Positions 9,156 to 18,109 of a stretch of 44,671 nt of DNA are shown piece after piece. The DNA is from Candidatus Magnetaquicoccus inordinatus. Its GTDB lineage: Bacteria; Pseudomonadota; Magnetococcia; Magnetococcales; Magnetaquicoccaceae. The position numbers were made by a program, and so were the translations under genes. The stretch covers positions 1-44,671 of the forward strand of contig NZ_RXIU01000008.1 of the NCBI RefSeq assembly GCF_004217665.1, read 5' to 3'. The number at the start of each line of letters is the position of its first letter. The stretch's first letter is position 1. The notes below the pieces were generated by a model. The model was not told the origin of the DNA. It worked only from the letters and a program-made list of their open reading frames with translations, and did not search any database.

Positions 9156-10073
9156 TCAATCCGTTTCCGCCCTGGCCTGTTCCGAGAAAAACATTGAATA
9201 ATCATGATCGTGCTGATTCACATGGTTCAAAAGCCACTCCAACAACCATCTGCGGATCTGGTGTACCGAGTCAGGATCCATGGCAATGATTGCCCTGTTA
9301 TACTCATTCAACTCCACAATGATCTCATCATGCCTCTCCTTGTGCTGGTCTGCCCTGGGATAGCCGTGGTGGCGAAGGTATGCCAATTCTGCACTGAAAT
9401 GAATTTTTGTGTAGGTAACGAGTTCAGCGAAAATTTCAGACATTGCCAGCCACTCGCTTTGATCAGGGGGCAGATCCGCCGCTATGGCAGTTCCAAGAAT
9501 TTCATCGATGTCTACCACCATATTGAGCAAATTTCTGTGGGCCTCATCGAAGGCCGGCACACCCACATTCACCAGTCTTTCGAACAATTTTTTATGAAAT
9601 TCTGATCTCATGTTGCCTCTGGTTTCGGGAACTGTATTGACAACGGTTGCCAGGATTGGATGATCACACTCTGCTTCGGCAAGTAAATGATACTCTTTCA
9701 GCTTGTCGAGCAAACTCCTGCGTCTGACAGGCTTGGTCAGAAAATCGGTGCAATATCCTTCAAAAAAAGCCTTCACAGCCACTTCCGGCGCATCACATGC
9801 AGTCACCATGATAATGACAGACTCTTTGTTGCCAACTCTGCCAAAGGAACGCTCCTCGACACGAATGGCCTGCAAAGCACTCAACCCGTCCATTATGGGC
9901 ATCATGACATCCAACAGAATCAAGTCGAACGGCGCTCCTTCAGACAGAGCTTCTCTTGCCCAGGTCAATGCCTCTTTGCCATTCGTTGCCACGCTGCACT
10001 CGCCATAAGAGCGAAGCAGTTGACTCAAAAGTACTCTGTTCTCCAACACATCGTCCACGATCAAAATTTTCAC
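9156..10073 (-). CDS. Response regulator receiver fused to bacteriohemerythrin
   Basis: 305 residues. Residues 1-120 are a receiver domain: DD pair in ILIVDDVLENR, phospho-acceptor Asp in FDLILLDVMMP, Thr/Lys in IIMVTA and FLTKPV. Residues about 170-300 are a hemerythrin domain with all expected diiron ligands: DEAHRNLL, YTKIHFSAE, HKERH, and HVNQHD near the end. Hemerythrin domains bind oxygen at a diiron site. The fusion may let oxygen binding and phosphorylation act on the same protein. It starts with GTG at 10073 behind GGAG. The stop overlaps a possible ATG of the CZB gene (TGATG), showing a tight operon. Confidence 0.92.
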   Translation of the reverse strand: MKILIVDDVLENRVLLSQLLRSYGECSVATNGKEALTWAREALSEGAPFDLILLDVMMPIMDGLSALQAIRVEERSFGRVGNKESVIIMVTACDAPEVAVKAFFEGYCTDFLTKPVRRRSLLDKLKEYHLLAEAECDHPILATVVNTVPETRGNMRSEFHKKLFERLVNVGVPAFDEAHRNLLNMVVDIDEILGTAIAADLPPDQSEWLAMSEIFAELVTYTKIHFSAELAYLRHHGYPRADQHKERHDEIIVELNEYNRAIIAMDPDSVHQIRRWLLEWLLNHVNQHDHDYSMFFSEQARAETD

Positions 10074-10132
10074 CTTTATAACTCCTTCGCTTTATTACTA
10101 AAGCCGACATCCCTGCCAAATCGATGAGCAAC

Positions 10133-12205
10133 TCAGTCAGTCGATTTATCCTTACCGGCATGCCTACTGATCAGTTCTGCGGATATAGCCATAATATCAC
10201 GTATTTGCAAACCTTTTGATCCTGTTTTCACCACTCGGCTCAAGGTAACGGCCCGACGACTGTAGCGGTAGAAATTGTTCCAGAAATCAGCCGGAAGATA
10301 CAATTGTCCGCTTGCATCAAAGGAAAACAGGTAGGCTTCTCCCAGATCAATCTGAAAAACCATGCGCAGATCCTTGATGGTGTCAGGCTGAAGCACAAAT
10401 TCCTCACCGGGCCGTTTGGCTGTGTGTCCCAACAACGAAGCCACTGAAAAAACAATTCCTCCTTCCGCATGGCGATCAAAAAGAATGGTATTTTGTGATT
10501 TGCCTTTTGGAGGCACCAGTTTCAGGTACGGTGCATGACGCAGGCGATCGATGGCGACCAGCTCTTGAGCATAGGGCTCCAATCCTGGTTTCGTGCGTGG
10601 CCGAGAGGAAACAGACGGCGATACCTTCTCCGCAGTGTGAGCCGCCACGCCTTCTGCAGGCAAGGCCGCAGAAACAGCTTTGGAAACCAGCTCCTCCGAC
10701 GCCGGTTTGCTCGCATCCGGAATCGCTTTGCTCGCCTTGCTGTCCAGAGCAGACGATACCTGTTTCTCCATTTTCTGAGCTGGTGGCTCCTGAAGAACAG
10801 AATCGGGAGCAATTGTCGGATCGGACTTCGTGGCTGTTTTTTCTGGCAATCTTTCTGCCTGGGGCGAAACGGGCGACAACGGACCGGGTGCCGAAAGAGG
10901 TGGGGTGGATTGGGCAACGGGAGCAGCCGGTTCGGGCACTTTTTCTGCGGGAGATTTGGGCCAATTCAGATAAAGCAGGACACAGATACCTGCGGCCATG
11001 GCTGCTCCGACCACCAGCCAAGGTCTCCTGCGACGGACGGGTTCTTCATTCGCCTGGGGCTCCTCTTTCCATTCATCAGGCAACAATTCTGCGGACTCTG
11101 GAAGAGAGGATGTCTCGGCCAATTGGTCCCATTCCATACTGTCTAACACCAACCGTATGGGTTCTTCTGTCGGAACTTCCAAGTCTTGGGAGGCTTCTGG
11201 AATCAACTCTTCCGGCACTCCTGGCTGTTCAGACTGTGCCGACTCGTCGGTTGGAACCATTTCCAGACCAGCAAGGAGGAATGGCTCTTCCTCCTGTTCC
11301 TCTCCATCTGCAGGCTGTGTTGCGGAAAGCGGTTCCTCAACGGGTATACCCCGGAGTTCTTCGTCCGATTCCACGGCCCCGCTTTGCAGTTCAAGGATCG
11401 CTTCCTGGCGAAATTTTTCTTCCAGTTCACCCAAGCGACCTTCTTCAAAAACATCTTGTTCCGCAGGCACCGACCCGGTCCCAACCATCTCTTCTGGAAC
11501 AGGCAGATGCTGGACCTGATGGGCTGACAATTGCGTGAGGGCAGCCAAAAGATCTGGCTGCAATACGGTGGCAAGCAACAGGTGCAACGATTTGCCGACA
11601 AACTGCTCGCCGATTTCCAAATCCTCGCCCAGTTTTGGCACGATATCGACTATGGTCCCGACAGTCGATACAGTCTCCTTCAGGTGATTAAAAGAGTCCC
11701 GTTTGGCACTCCAGGTGCCTGCCAGTGGCACCTCCAGACGATAGAACTGGAGCTGCTGAACCAGGGCTTCTGCCACCTCCCTGGGATAGTGCCGCAGGTC
11801 AAAGGAAACGGGAACGGGTTGTGACCAGGCTGTAAGCTTTTCTTCAATATCACCAATTACATCATCAATCCTGACTTCGTTGCTGGCAGAGACATCACCA
11901 AACAGACCTTGCAGCCTGCTCATCCCTCTTTCCAGGGAAGCAATCGTCACGGTGTCGAGTAGCGCCTGATCTTCCAGGAGGCCTTCCAGCAGGCGCTCAA
12001 GGGCCTGACTTAAACGAACCACACCGTCCAGATCATGAAATCCGGCCGTACCACGGATTCCTCGGCAGGTTCTCAGGAATGCCTCCAGTACGGGCGTCCT
12101 CGCGCTCGGCTCCCTGGTCGACAACTTGCGGACATCATCCAGCCCTTGCAAAATCCGGCGCTGCGACTCCTGTACGAACAATTCCAGGATGGTGGGTTCC
12201 GACAT
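10133..12205 (-). CDS. Kinase-less CheA-like membrane protein (degenerate Hpt, P2/ADR-like, TM, unknown C-terminal domain)
   Basis: 690 residues from ATG at 12205, behind GGAG. Residues about 5-110 look like the CheA P1/Hpt domain, but the motif that should contain the phospho-His reads RTCRGIRGTAGF, so the His is lost. Residues about 170-240 (LKETVSTVGTIVDIVP, then LLLATVL) follow the pattern of the CheA P2/ADR-like domain. A long acidic, Pro-rich linker follows, then RRRRPWLVVGAAMAAGICVL (about 391-410), part of one membrane helix. The last about 130 residues form a folded domain I do not recognise. Kinase, dimerisation and CheW-like domains are missing, so it cannot phosphorylate; a scaffold role is inference. 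Confidence 0.7.
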   Translation of the reverse strand: MSEPTILELFVQESQRRILQGLDDVRKLSTREPSARTPVLEAFLRTCRGIRGTAGFHDLDGVVRLSQALERLLEGLLEDQALLDTVTIASLERGMSRLQGLFGDVSASNEVRIDDVIGDIEEKLTAWSQPVPVSFDLRHYPREVAEALVQQLQFYRLEVPLAGTWSAKRDSFNHLKETVSTVGTIVDIVPKLGEDLEIGEQFVGKSLHLLLATVLQPDLLAALTQLSAHQVQHLPVPEEMVGTGSVPAEQDVFEEGRLGELEEKFRQEAILELQSGAVESDEELRGIPVEEPLSATQPADGEEQEEEPFLLAGLEMVPTDESAQSEQPGVPEELIPEASQDLEVPTEEPIRLVLDSMEWDQLAETSSLPESAELLPDEWKEEPQANEEPVRRRRPWLVVGAAMAAGICVLLYLNWPKSPAEKVPEPAAPVAQSTPPLSAPGPLSPVSPQAERLPEKTATKSDPTIAPDSVLQEPPAQKMEKQVSSALDSKASKAIPDASKPASEELVSKAVSAALPAEGVAAHTAEKVSPSVSSRPRTKPGLEPYAQELVAIDRLRHAPYLKLVPPKGKSQNTILFDRHAEGGIVFSVASLLGHTAKRPGEEFVLQPDTIKDLRMVFQIDLGEAYLFSFDASGQLYLPADFWNNFYRYSRRAVTLSRVVKTGSKGLQIRDIMAISAELISRHAGKDKSTD

Positions 12206-12262
12206 GAAACGTCTCCTCGATTGGATGCTCGACCGACAACCCCTCAATCCGGCATGTCAGGA

Positions 12263-13189
12263 TCATTCAATGGTAAAATACCGGTCGAATTTCATATCCA
12301 ACAATTTTTGTCTAACAGATGAGCTACAGTTGATAATTCTTGCAGGTTCCCCATGCTGTCCGCGAATATGCTGATTCAGCAGCAAAAGAGTTCCGAAGGC
12401 TGCCTTGCCAACATGATAAGTATCCTGAAAATCAAGCACAAAAATTGACTTCTTGGACCTGCTTCGGTAAATATTGGCAAAATCGTTGCGGCAATTGTAG
12501 TCAAACATCCTGGCGATGCGGACTGTGACAACATCCTGCCCTGTGTGGCCCTTTTCGACAGTAACGACAAACTGATGGTCCGTATCGACCACACGATCAT
12601 GAAAGAAGGAGATGTCAATTCCCGGCACTTGCAACTGGGACAGCTCTTTCATAACTTCTTTTTTACAGTTGCACAATACTATCCCGCCATCATTTTCCGC
12701 TTCCAGCAATAGCAACATGGCAATGCCTGACGAGGCGACATGCACGACATTTGTAAAATCTAAACGGTACAGCCGTCCACTGGCCTTTCCTTCTTGCATG
12801 CTGTAGAATTCCGTCCAAATATCGGCACTGAATTTACCTCTAAAATGGGCTATTGTTTCTCGTTCTGTGTGATGGATATGTTTCAAACCGCTTCTTGATT
12901 GATCAATCAATTGCGGAAAAATGCTTGTTTCCTCAACAGAAACAATGGAAAGGCCAGCATCGGTCACTCTGGCTACTTTCACCTTTTCTTCCACTTTCTG
13001 ACCATTCAACTCAAGCGTTAAAATACCTTTCTTGCCAACTGGAATTGAATGAGAAGTCAAACTCAGGACAAGAAAAACAGCATGTTCGTTGATATCCAGG
13101 GCGTTGCCCGGATGCCCCTCAAACTCCATAGGCAATCCACAAAACACCCTTTCCTTGCTTCTGCGATTGAATGATGCGGTATCTGACAT
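12263..13189 (-). CDS. PilZ-like / double STAS-like regulatory protein
   Basis: 308 residues from ATG at 13189, a few bases after the response regulator. The N-terminal about 95 residues begin RRSKERVFCGLPMEFEG and contain short beta-rich stretches, resembling PilZ-type domains, though the canonical RxxxR and DxSxxG c-di-GMP motifs are incomplete (NALDINEHAVFL). Two further segments look like STAS domains: around residues 105-200 (LYRLDFTNVVHVASSGIAMLLLL) and 215-308 (IFVLDFQDTYHVGKAAFGTLLLL). The STAS Ser/Thr phosphorylation site is SSG in the first and replaced by GKA in the second. STAS proteins act in partner-switching. Assignment is by pattern only. Confidence 0.6.
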   Translation of the reverse strand: MSDTASFNRRSKERVFCGLPMEFEGHPGNALDINEHAVFLVLSLTSHSIPVGKKGILTLELNGQKVEEKVKVARVTDAGLSIVSVEETSIFPQLIDQSRSGLKHIHHTERETIAHFRGKFSADIWTEFYSMQEGKASGRLYRLDFTNVVHVASSGIAMLLLLEAENDGGIVLCNCKKEVMKELSQLQVPGIDISFFHDRVVDTDHQFVVTVEKGHTGQDVVTVRIARMFDYNCRNDFANIYRSRSKKSIFVLDFQDTYHVGKAAFGTLLLLNQHIRGQHGEPARIINCSSSVRQKLLDMKFDRYFTIE

Positions 13190-13196
13190 CTCACAC

Positions 13197-13604
13197 TCAT
13201 CCTTCTTCGTCAGGAATCAATTTTAACTTGCGCATTTTTTCCAACAATAACTGTCGAGTGACCGGCTTGGTCAAATAATCTGAACACCCACCCTTGAAGT
13301 AGGCCTCCATGGCTTGCAGGGAGGAGTCCATGCCGGTCACCATGATGATGGGAATCTCCTTGGCTGTCGGCTGGACCCGTTTTTCGGCAGCCCGCATCCG
13401 ACCCAGTGTCTTCTGACCATCCATGACAGGCATGATAATATCCAGAAAGACGATGTCATAAGGCTCTCCATCCTCCAGATCGGTGACGAACAGTTCAAGG
13501 GCGGCCTTGCCGTCACTGGTCATGTCGCACTGACCAAAAGATTTCAAATAATCCCTGAGCAGTTTGCGATTGTGAAGTTCATCGTCTGCAATCAATATTT
13601 TCAC
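13197..13604 (-). CDS. Single-domain response regulator
   Basis: 135 residues, a receiver domain alone. Acidic pair in ILIADDELHNR, phospho-acceptor Asp in YDIVFLDIIMP, Thr in IIMVTGMD and Lys in YLTKPV are all present. It starts with GTG at 13604 behind AGGAG and begins three bases after the end of the hybrid kinase gene, so it is its likely partner. It closely resembles the receiver of the hemerythrin fusion at 9156-10073 (ILIxDDxxxNRxLL, then TKPVxRxxLL), suggesting local duplication. With no output domain, it probably works CheY-like or as a phosphate relay. Confidence 0.92.
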   Translation of the reverse strand: MKILIADDELHNRKLLRDYLKSFGQCDMTSDGKAALELFVTDLEDGEPYDIVFLDIIMPVMDGQKTLGRMRAAEKRVQPTAKEIPIIMVTGMDSSLQAMEAYFKGGCSDYLTKPVTRQLLLEKMRKLKLIPDEEG

Positions 13605-13606
13605 TG

Positions 13607-16600
13607 CTATTGCTCCTTGTTGCTCAACAAAAGAATCACCTTATCGACCTGTTGTGCCAGATTCTTGCTTATGTTGGCAGCACTGTCCCATTCACCCATC
13701 TCCACCTGTCCGCTCAGACGGACAGCCTGCGCACTGACCCTGGAAGCACCGATATGTCCTGCCAAATCCCTGAACCAATGAATGGCGCGCATGACCCCAC
13801 CGGCGTCCTCCCTGTCCAATCCTCTTTGCAACTGTTCAAGTCGCCCTCCGGCTTCTTGTACAAATTGATCTTGCAACCGGGCCAACGCCTCCTGGTCCAT
13901 CTCGTTGGGGGTCAGAGTCACTGCCGCACGAACCGGTTTCGATCTGGCAAACGGAGCAACCGCTGCCACCAATTGTTGTACCCGATAGGGTTTCAGCAAA
14001 AAACCGTTCATGCCAACGGAAAAGCAGCGATCCCGCTCGTTCATCATACCCATGGCGGTGACGGCCACGATGGGAATCTGCGGATTGCCGACCTCCTCCG
14101 GAGTTCCTTCACGGATGCGCACGGTGGTCTCAAAACCGTCCATCTCCGGCATCTGCAAATCCATTAGAATGAGGTCGAACGCTTCAACCCGCAAGATGGC
14201 CAGTGCCTCCAAACCATTGGCAGCCGTACGAACCCGATGCCCCTGTTTCTGCAAAAGGAGACTGGCCAGCCTTTGATTCTCAGTCAAATCATCGACCAGC
14301 AAGATGCGCAGCGACTTCTCGCCCCCTTCCTGCACCATCGGCCGAGGGTTGGGTGAATGATCGTCGGCAGGTACCGCCGCGTTGTCCCTCGAAAAAATTC
14401 TCAGCAGTTTGGCGGCACTCACCGGCTTTTTGACAATGAGTGGCGCCGGAAAAAAACCTGACGGATCCAGTGTCAAGACCGATGAACGGGCTGACATCAT
14501 CAATATCGCCGGTACGGAGCCACTCGCACCGGCAGCGATCGGCAGTTCACCCGTTTGCAGGATCACCTCATCTACCATGACCCAATCAAAAGGGTGGTCC
14601 CGGGTTTGTGCCAATTCACTCAGCATGGCCTGCATGTCTGCCACCAGGACGATCTGAGCACCATGCCCCGTCAATATCTCCTCCAGGATGGCCCGACCGG
14701 TAGTATGGCCATCTGCAACCAGCACTCTTGTTCCTGACAGTACCTTTCGATCAGCGGCTTCCCATTTGCGCCGACGCTTCAAACCTCCCGTTCGTTCCCT
14801 GGCTCCGGGTTGATCGTCCACACCCAACTCCAAGGAGAAATAAAAACAACTCCCTTGACCTGACTGGCTGGTCAGGAGCAGTTGTCCACCCATCAAACGC
14901 ACCAGATGACGGGAAATGGCCAGTCCCAGGCCGGTCCCCCCATGTTTGCGTGCCACCGAGCCATCGGCCTGGATAAAATTCTCAAAAATTTTTTCCTGAT
15001 CCCCCCTGGATATGCCAACACCCGTATCCGTTACTGAAAATTGCAACTTGACCACCTTGCTGGAACTCTCTTCTGATTGAAATCGCTTTACTGCCAGCAC
15101 AACCTCACCAGCCTGGGTAAACTTGATGGCATTGTTGATCAGGTTGACCAGAATCTGCTTCAAACGCAGCGCATCTCCCAGCAGATAGGGCGACAGATCC
15201 TGGGCAACACGACAGTACAGTTCCAATCCTTTCTGATGCGCTTTCACTGCCATCAGGTTGCACACATCATCCAGCAGACGCACCAGATCAAAGGCTGCAC
15301 ACTCCAAGATGAAATGTCCCGCCTCTATCTTGGAAAGGTCAAGAATACCGTTGATCAGATCCTGCAAGGAGAGGGAGGAGCTGTTGATGATGGCAAGGTT
15401 TTCTTTGATCTCACTGCCGGACATCTCCGTATGGCACATCAGATCGGTCAAACCAATAATGGCATTCAGCGGACTTCTGATTTCGTGACTCATGTTGGCC
15501 AAAAACTCGCTTTTGGCCCTGCTGGCAGCCTCTGCTTTTTCCTTGGTCTCTCGCAAAGCTGTATCCATGCGGGATCTCCAGATAAGATTGGCCAATGAAC
15601 CAGATACGCCATCCAGTAACGCCTTGAACTCATCCTCTTGACACTTTTTTCCCATCGGCATCTGCAGATACAGAACACCGACAGACTCCTTCCCCCAAAG
15701 CAAAGGCACACACAGGTGCAGAGGTTGTTTCCGGTGATTCTGTCCGCCCCCCTGCTTCTGATCTGCCGGCATGAATACCTCCAGGGAGAAGAGTGGAACC
15801 CCTTCCTGGTAACAGTGACAAACATTGACAGACACATAAGGACAGACATGAGTCTTCGTGGACCATGAGTGTGGTACACTGGCAAACAGTTGCAATGGCT
15901 GATCCTTGTCAAACGCCAAGAAAACAGCCCCAACAAAACTATCTGCAGCAACGCATTCCATAAGGGCAATTCGATCCATCGCCCGCTGCAACAACTCTTC
16001 CAGAGGCCCTGTTTCCAGCGAGATGCGCAACAAGTCAGCGATCAGTTGCTGTGTCTGCAATGCAGAGAAAGCCCTGCGTTCCAATTCCTTGACATGGCTC
16101 AACTCCCCTACATTCTTGTCATACAGCAATTCGGCTACCTGCAGGGTGTCCTGCAACACCGATGAAAACTGCTTGCGGGCTGTCATATCCTGAAAACTGG
16201 CCATTAAGCCTGGTCTGCGTCTGAACTCGACCAATACCAAATTGATTTCCAGTTCAATGCGTTGACCACTGCTGTGCAACCCACTGGCCTGTAATTTTTT
16301 TGCGTAGGGAAAGAGGCGTTCAGCAGGCTGGGAGGCCAAATCGCGCAACCCTACCCGGTGTCTTTCTTGCAATTCCGGTGGGATGATACAGGCATCAATC
16401 GCCCTTCCCAATACCGCCTCTCGTTGCAGACCAAACAACTGTTCTGCAGGCGTGTTGAACTCCAGTATCCGTCCTTCGAGATCCGTAATGACAACAGCCC
16501 CCATTATATGGTCCAGGAAAAGACGAATCTGGGAGTCCAGATGGCCAGCAGACTGACCTCTCCTCTCTGACAACCGTTCGGGAAAGACTACTGGACGACG

Positions 16601-16621
16601 CTCCCCATCATCCTCTTTCAT
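13607..16621 (-). CDS. Hybrid histidine kinase: PAS, GAF, HisKA, ATPase, two receivers, Hpt-like
   Basis: 1004 residues from ATG at 16621, behind GGAGGGGG, overlapping the end of the previous gene by 14 bases. Order: PAS (about 30-150, IMGAVVITDLEGRILEFN), GAF-like (about 195-355, rich in His/Cys such as VCPYVSVNVCHCY), HisKA with phospho-His in MSHEIRSPLNAIIG, ATPase with NLINNAIKFTQ and GTGLGLAISRHLV, a weak first receiver (VMVDEV), a canonical second receiver (FDLILMDLQMPEMDG, LLKPY), and a C-terminal Hpt-like domain (AIHWFRDLAGHIGA, keeping the His). No membrane helix is seen. This is a BarA/ArcB-like multistep phosphorelay layout. The gene overlap puts it in the same transcript as the magnetosome genes. 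Confidence 0.93.
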   Translation of the reverse strand: MKEDDGERRPVVFPERLSERRGQSAGHLDSQIRLFLDHIMGAVVITDLEGRILEFNTPAEQLFGLQREAVLGRAIDACIIPPELQERHRVGLRDLASQPAERLFPYAKKLQASGLHSSGQRIELEINLVLVEFRRRPGLMASFQDMTARKQFSSVLQDTLQVAELLYDKNVGELSHVKELERRAFSALQTQQLIADLLRISLETGPLEELLQRAMDRIALMECVAADSFVGAVFLAFDKDQPLQLFASVPHSWSTKTHVCPYVSVNVCHCYQEGVPLFSLEVFMPADQKQGGGQNHRKQPLHLCVPLLWGKESVGVLYLQMPMGKKCQEDEFKALLDGVSGSLANLIWRSRMDTALRETKEKAEAASRAKSEFLANMSHEIRSPLNAIIGLTDLMCHTEMSGSEIKENLAIINSSSLSLQDLINGILDLSKIEAGHFILECAAFDLVRLLDDVCNLMAVKAHQKGLELYCRVAQDLSPYLLGDALRLKQILVNLINNAIKFTQAGEVVLAVKRFQSEESSSKVVKLQFSVTDTGVGISRGDQEKIFENFIQADGSVARKHGGTGLGLAISRHLVRLMGGQLLLTSQSGQGSCFYFSLELGVDDQPGARERTGGLKRRRKWEAADRKVLSGTRVLVADGHTTGRAILEEILTGHGAQIVLVADMQAMLSELAQTRDHPFDWVMVDEVILQTGELPIAAGASGSVPAILMMSARSSVLTLDPSGFFPAPLIVKKPVSAAKLLRIFSRDNAAVPADDHSPNPRPMVQEGGEKSLRILLVDDLTENQRLASLLLQKQGHRVRTAANGLEALAILRVEAFDLILMDLQMPEMDGFETTVRIREGTPEEVGNPQIPIVAVTAMGMMNERDRCFSVGMNGFLLKPYRVQQLVAAVAPFARSKPVRAAVTLTPNEMDQEALARLQDQFVQEAGGRLEQLQRGLDREDAGGVMRAIHWFRDLAGHIGASRVSAQAVRLSGQVEMGEWDSAANISKNLAQQVDKVILLLSNKEQ

Positions 16622-17198
16622 GCTCCACCCCCTCCATGCTTTCAACGGCATGGAAAAGACCGAAGGTCACCATGTAGGGGACAGCAAGTTGCTCGTTACC
16701 GATACGAATGTCATAGACTCCCTGGCGGGAGTCCTGCCGCCAAACCAGTCGATAGCGCACCAGATGGCCCGGCTCGGCGGAAAAGACGATCTTGACACGT
16801 CGGGTGATCTGGCTTCCAAACTCAACACGCAGGTTTTTTTTGAGTTCCTCCTGAACCACCGACTCCAGTACGGGCCAGAGAATGGATTTCATGTTGGCAG
16901 TCAGCGTCTGTTCACGGCCCACACTCAAACCCACGGTGGCCGTGCGGGTAAACTCGTGTTCGCTGACCAGCATGGTGGTACCGTACCGGTTATCCAGCGG
17001 AATCTCTTCTGTCGCCAACACAACAGGCTGCTCCTGGATAAGCGACTCGGCCAGAATTTGAATCGGCGGCAAAGAGGCGTTGACGAAGGGAATCCAGCCC
17101 CCCTGTTTTTGCTGCGCATCAATCAACTGGGGCAGATATTTCTTGCCCAGCAATCCACCAACAACGGCGGCCAATCCATAAGGAATCAGTTGCAGCAT
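16608..17198 (-). CDS. Unrecognised membrane-anchored protein after mamT
   Basis: 196 residues from ATG at 17198, preceded by GGGAGG at eight bases. The N-terminus (MLQLIPYGLAAVVGGLLG) is a likely membrane anchor. The rest is soluble, mixed alpha/beta, with a segment like a secretion-type or lipid-binding fold (VKIVFSAEPGHLVRYRLVWR). I do not recognise the family. Placed directly behind mamS and mamT in the same run, it is a candidate magnetosome-associated protein, but its stop also overlaps the hybrid kinase start, so it could belong to signalling, for example as its membrane partner. Confidence 0.6.
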   Translation of the reverse strand: MLQLIPYGLAAVVGGLLGKKYLPQLIDAQQKQGGWIPFVNASLPPIQILAESLIQEQPVVLATEEIPLDNRYGTTMLVSEHEFTRTATVGLSVGREQTLTANMKSILWPVLESVVQEELKKNLRVEFGSQITRRVKIVFSAEPGHLVRYRLVWRQDSRQGVYDIRIGNEQLAVPYMVTFGLFHAVESMEGVEHERG

Positions 17199-17243
17199 GG
17201 CGAGATCCTCCCGGCAGGGGTAGCAGATCGAAACAGGTTTTGT

Positions 17244-18092
17244 TCAAGCCGACGGTTGGCCATCGGTTGCTTTTTTCTCTGTGACCATTGCCTGCATCTC
17301 CTCCAAAAAGCGGGGGAGATCCTCATGCAATTGGGCCATCAGATCGTGTGCCTGCACAATGATTTCCAGGTTGTCGCGAAACAGCCGACCCACATGCTGG
17401 AAGGGAGTGACAACTATCTGCAGTGCCTGTTGGGTGCGTTCAAAAGAGGCCTGGCATTTCTGGATCTCTTCGCTGACATGGGCCAGCATTTGGGAAATTT
17501 CCCGATCCGTGCCGCTCCGCTTGCCCTGCAAGAGGTCGTTGAGCTTTTGCAGGGCAGAGTCCTTCATCCTTTCCGCCTGTCTGCCCTCCTCCTCAAGCAT
17601 TTCAATCAACGGCTTCAGATAGATCATCAATCGTGGGTCAATCCGTCGCTCCAACGCCTGGAGAATCGTACTCTGCTGATTTTCCACCTTGGTGAACAGT
17701 TCGGGAACCTTGTTCAGTAGCTCCAACTGGCCTGCGAAGGGAGAGAGCGTGTCAGCAGAGGCAACCGACTGCTCCGACAATCTTTCCGTCAAAGCGGTCA
17801 GCATCGACTGAACGCGGGCCACCTCCTGGCGGACCTCTGCCAACTCCTGTTTCAACTCGGCATTGACCGGACTCTCCTCTGGGGTTGCCTTCGTCTGGCT
17901 CAGTGTGTCCATTCGGGTCACAAAGCCGTTGATGCTGGCGGCAATCAGTTCCATCTGTCCCAGCTTGTCATCCAGCCGTTTAACGCGACTTTCCGTGGAA
18001 AGATGGACCTCAACCACCCTCTTCAGCAGGTTTTCCAGGATGACGATCCGATTGTGTACCCCATCCTCTTCGGAACCAACTTGGTTTGGCAT
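17244..18092 (-). CDS. Unrecognised coiled-coil protein after mamT
   Basis: 282 residues from ATG at 18092, with GGAGAG seven bases upstream; an in-frame GTG at 18113 overlaps the mamT stop but has no such site. No signal peptide or membrane segment is seen. The sequence is heptad-rich throughout (HNRIVILENLLKRVVEVHL; VNAELKQELAEVRQEVARVQ; ALTERLSEQ; HVSEEIQKCQASFERTQQAL). This suggests a long cytoplasmic coiled coil. I do not recognise the family. The tight link to mamT makes a role at the magnetosome or in the adjoining signalling complex plausible. Confidence 0.6.
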   Translation of the reverse strand: MPNQVGSEEDGVHNRIVILENLLKRVVEVHLSTESRVKRLDDKLGQMELIAASINGFVTRMDTLSQTKATPEESPVNAELKQELAEVRQEVARVQSMLTALTERLSEQSVASADTLSPFAGQLELLNKVPELFTKVENQQSTILQALERRIDPRLMIYLKPLIEMLEEEGRQAERMKDSALQKLNDLLQGKRSGTDREISQMLAHVSEEIQKCQASFERTQQALQIVVTPFQHVGRLFRDNLEIIVQAHDLMAQLHEDLPRFLEEMQAMVTEKKATDGQPSA

Positions 18093-18109
18093 TGCAATCT
18101 CTCCTTGAC

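Noticed and set aside
10495-11538. 347-codon plus-strand frame
   Set aside because: It is opposite the acidic linker of the CheA-like protein, with no protein-like pattern.
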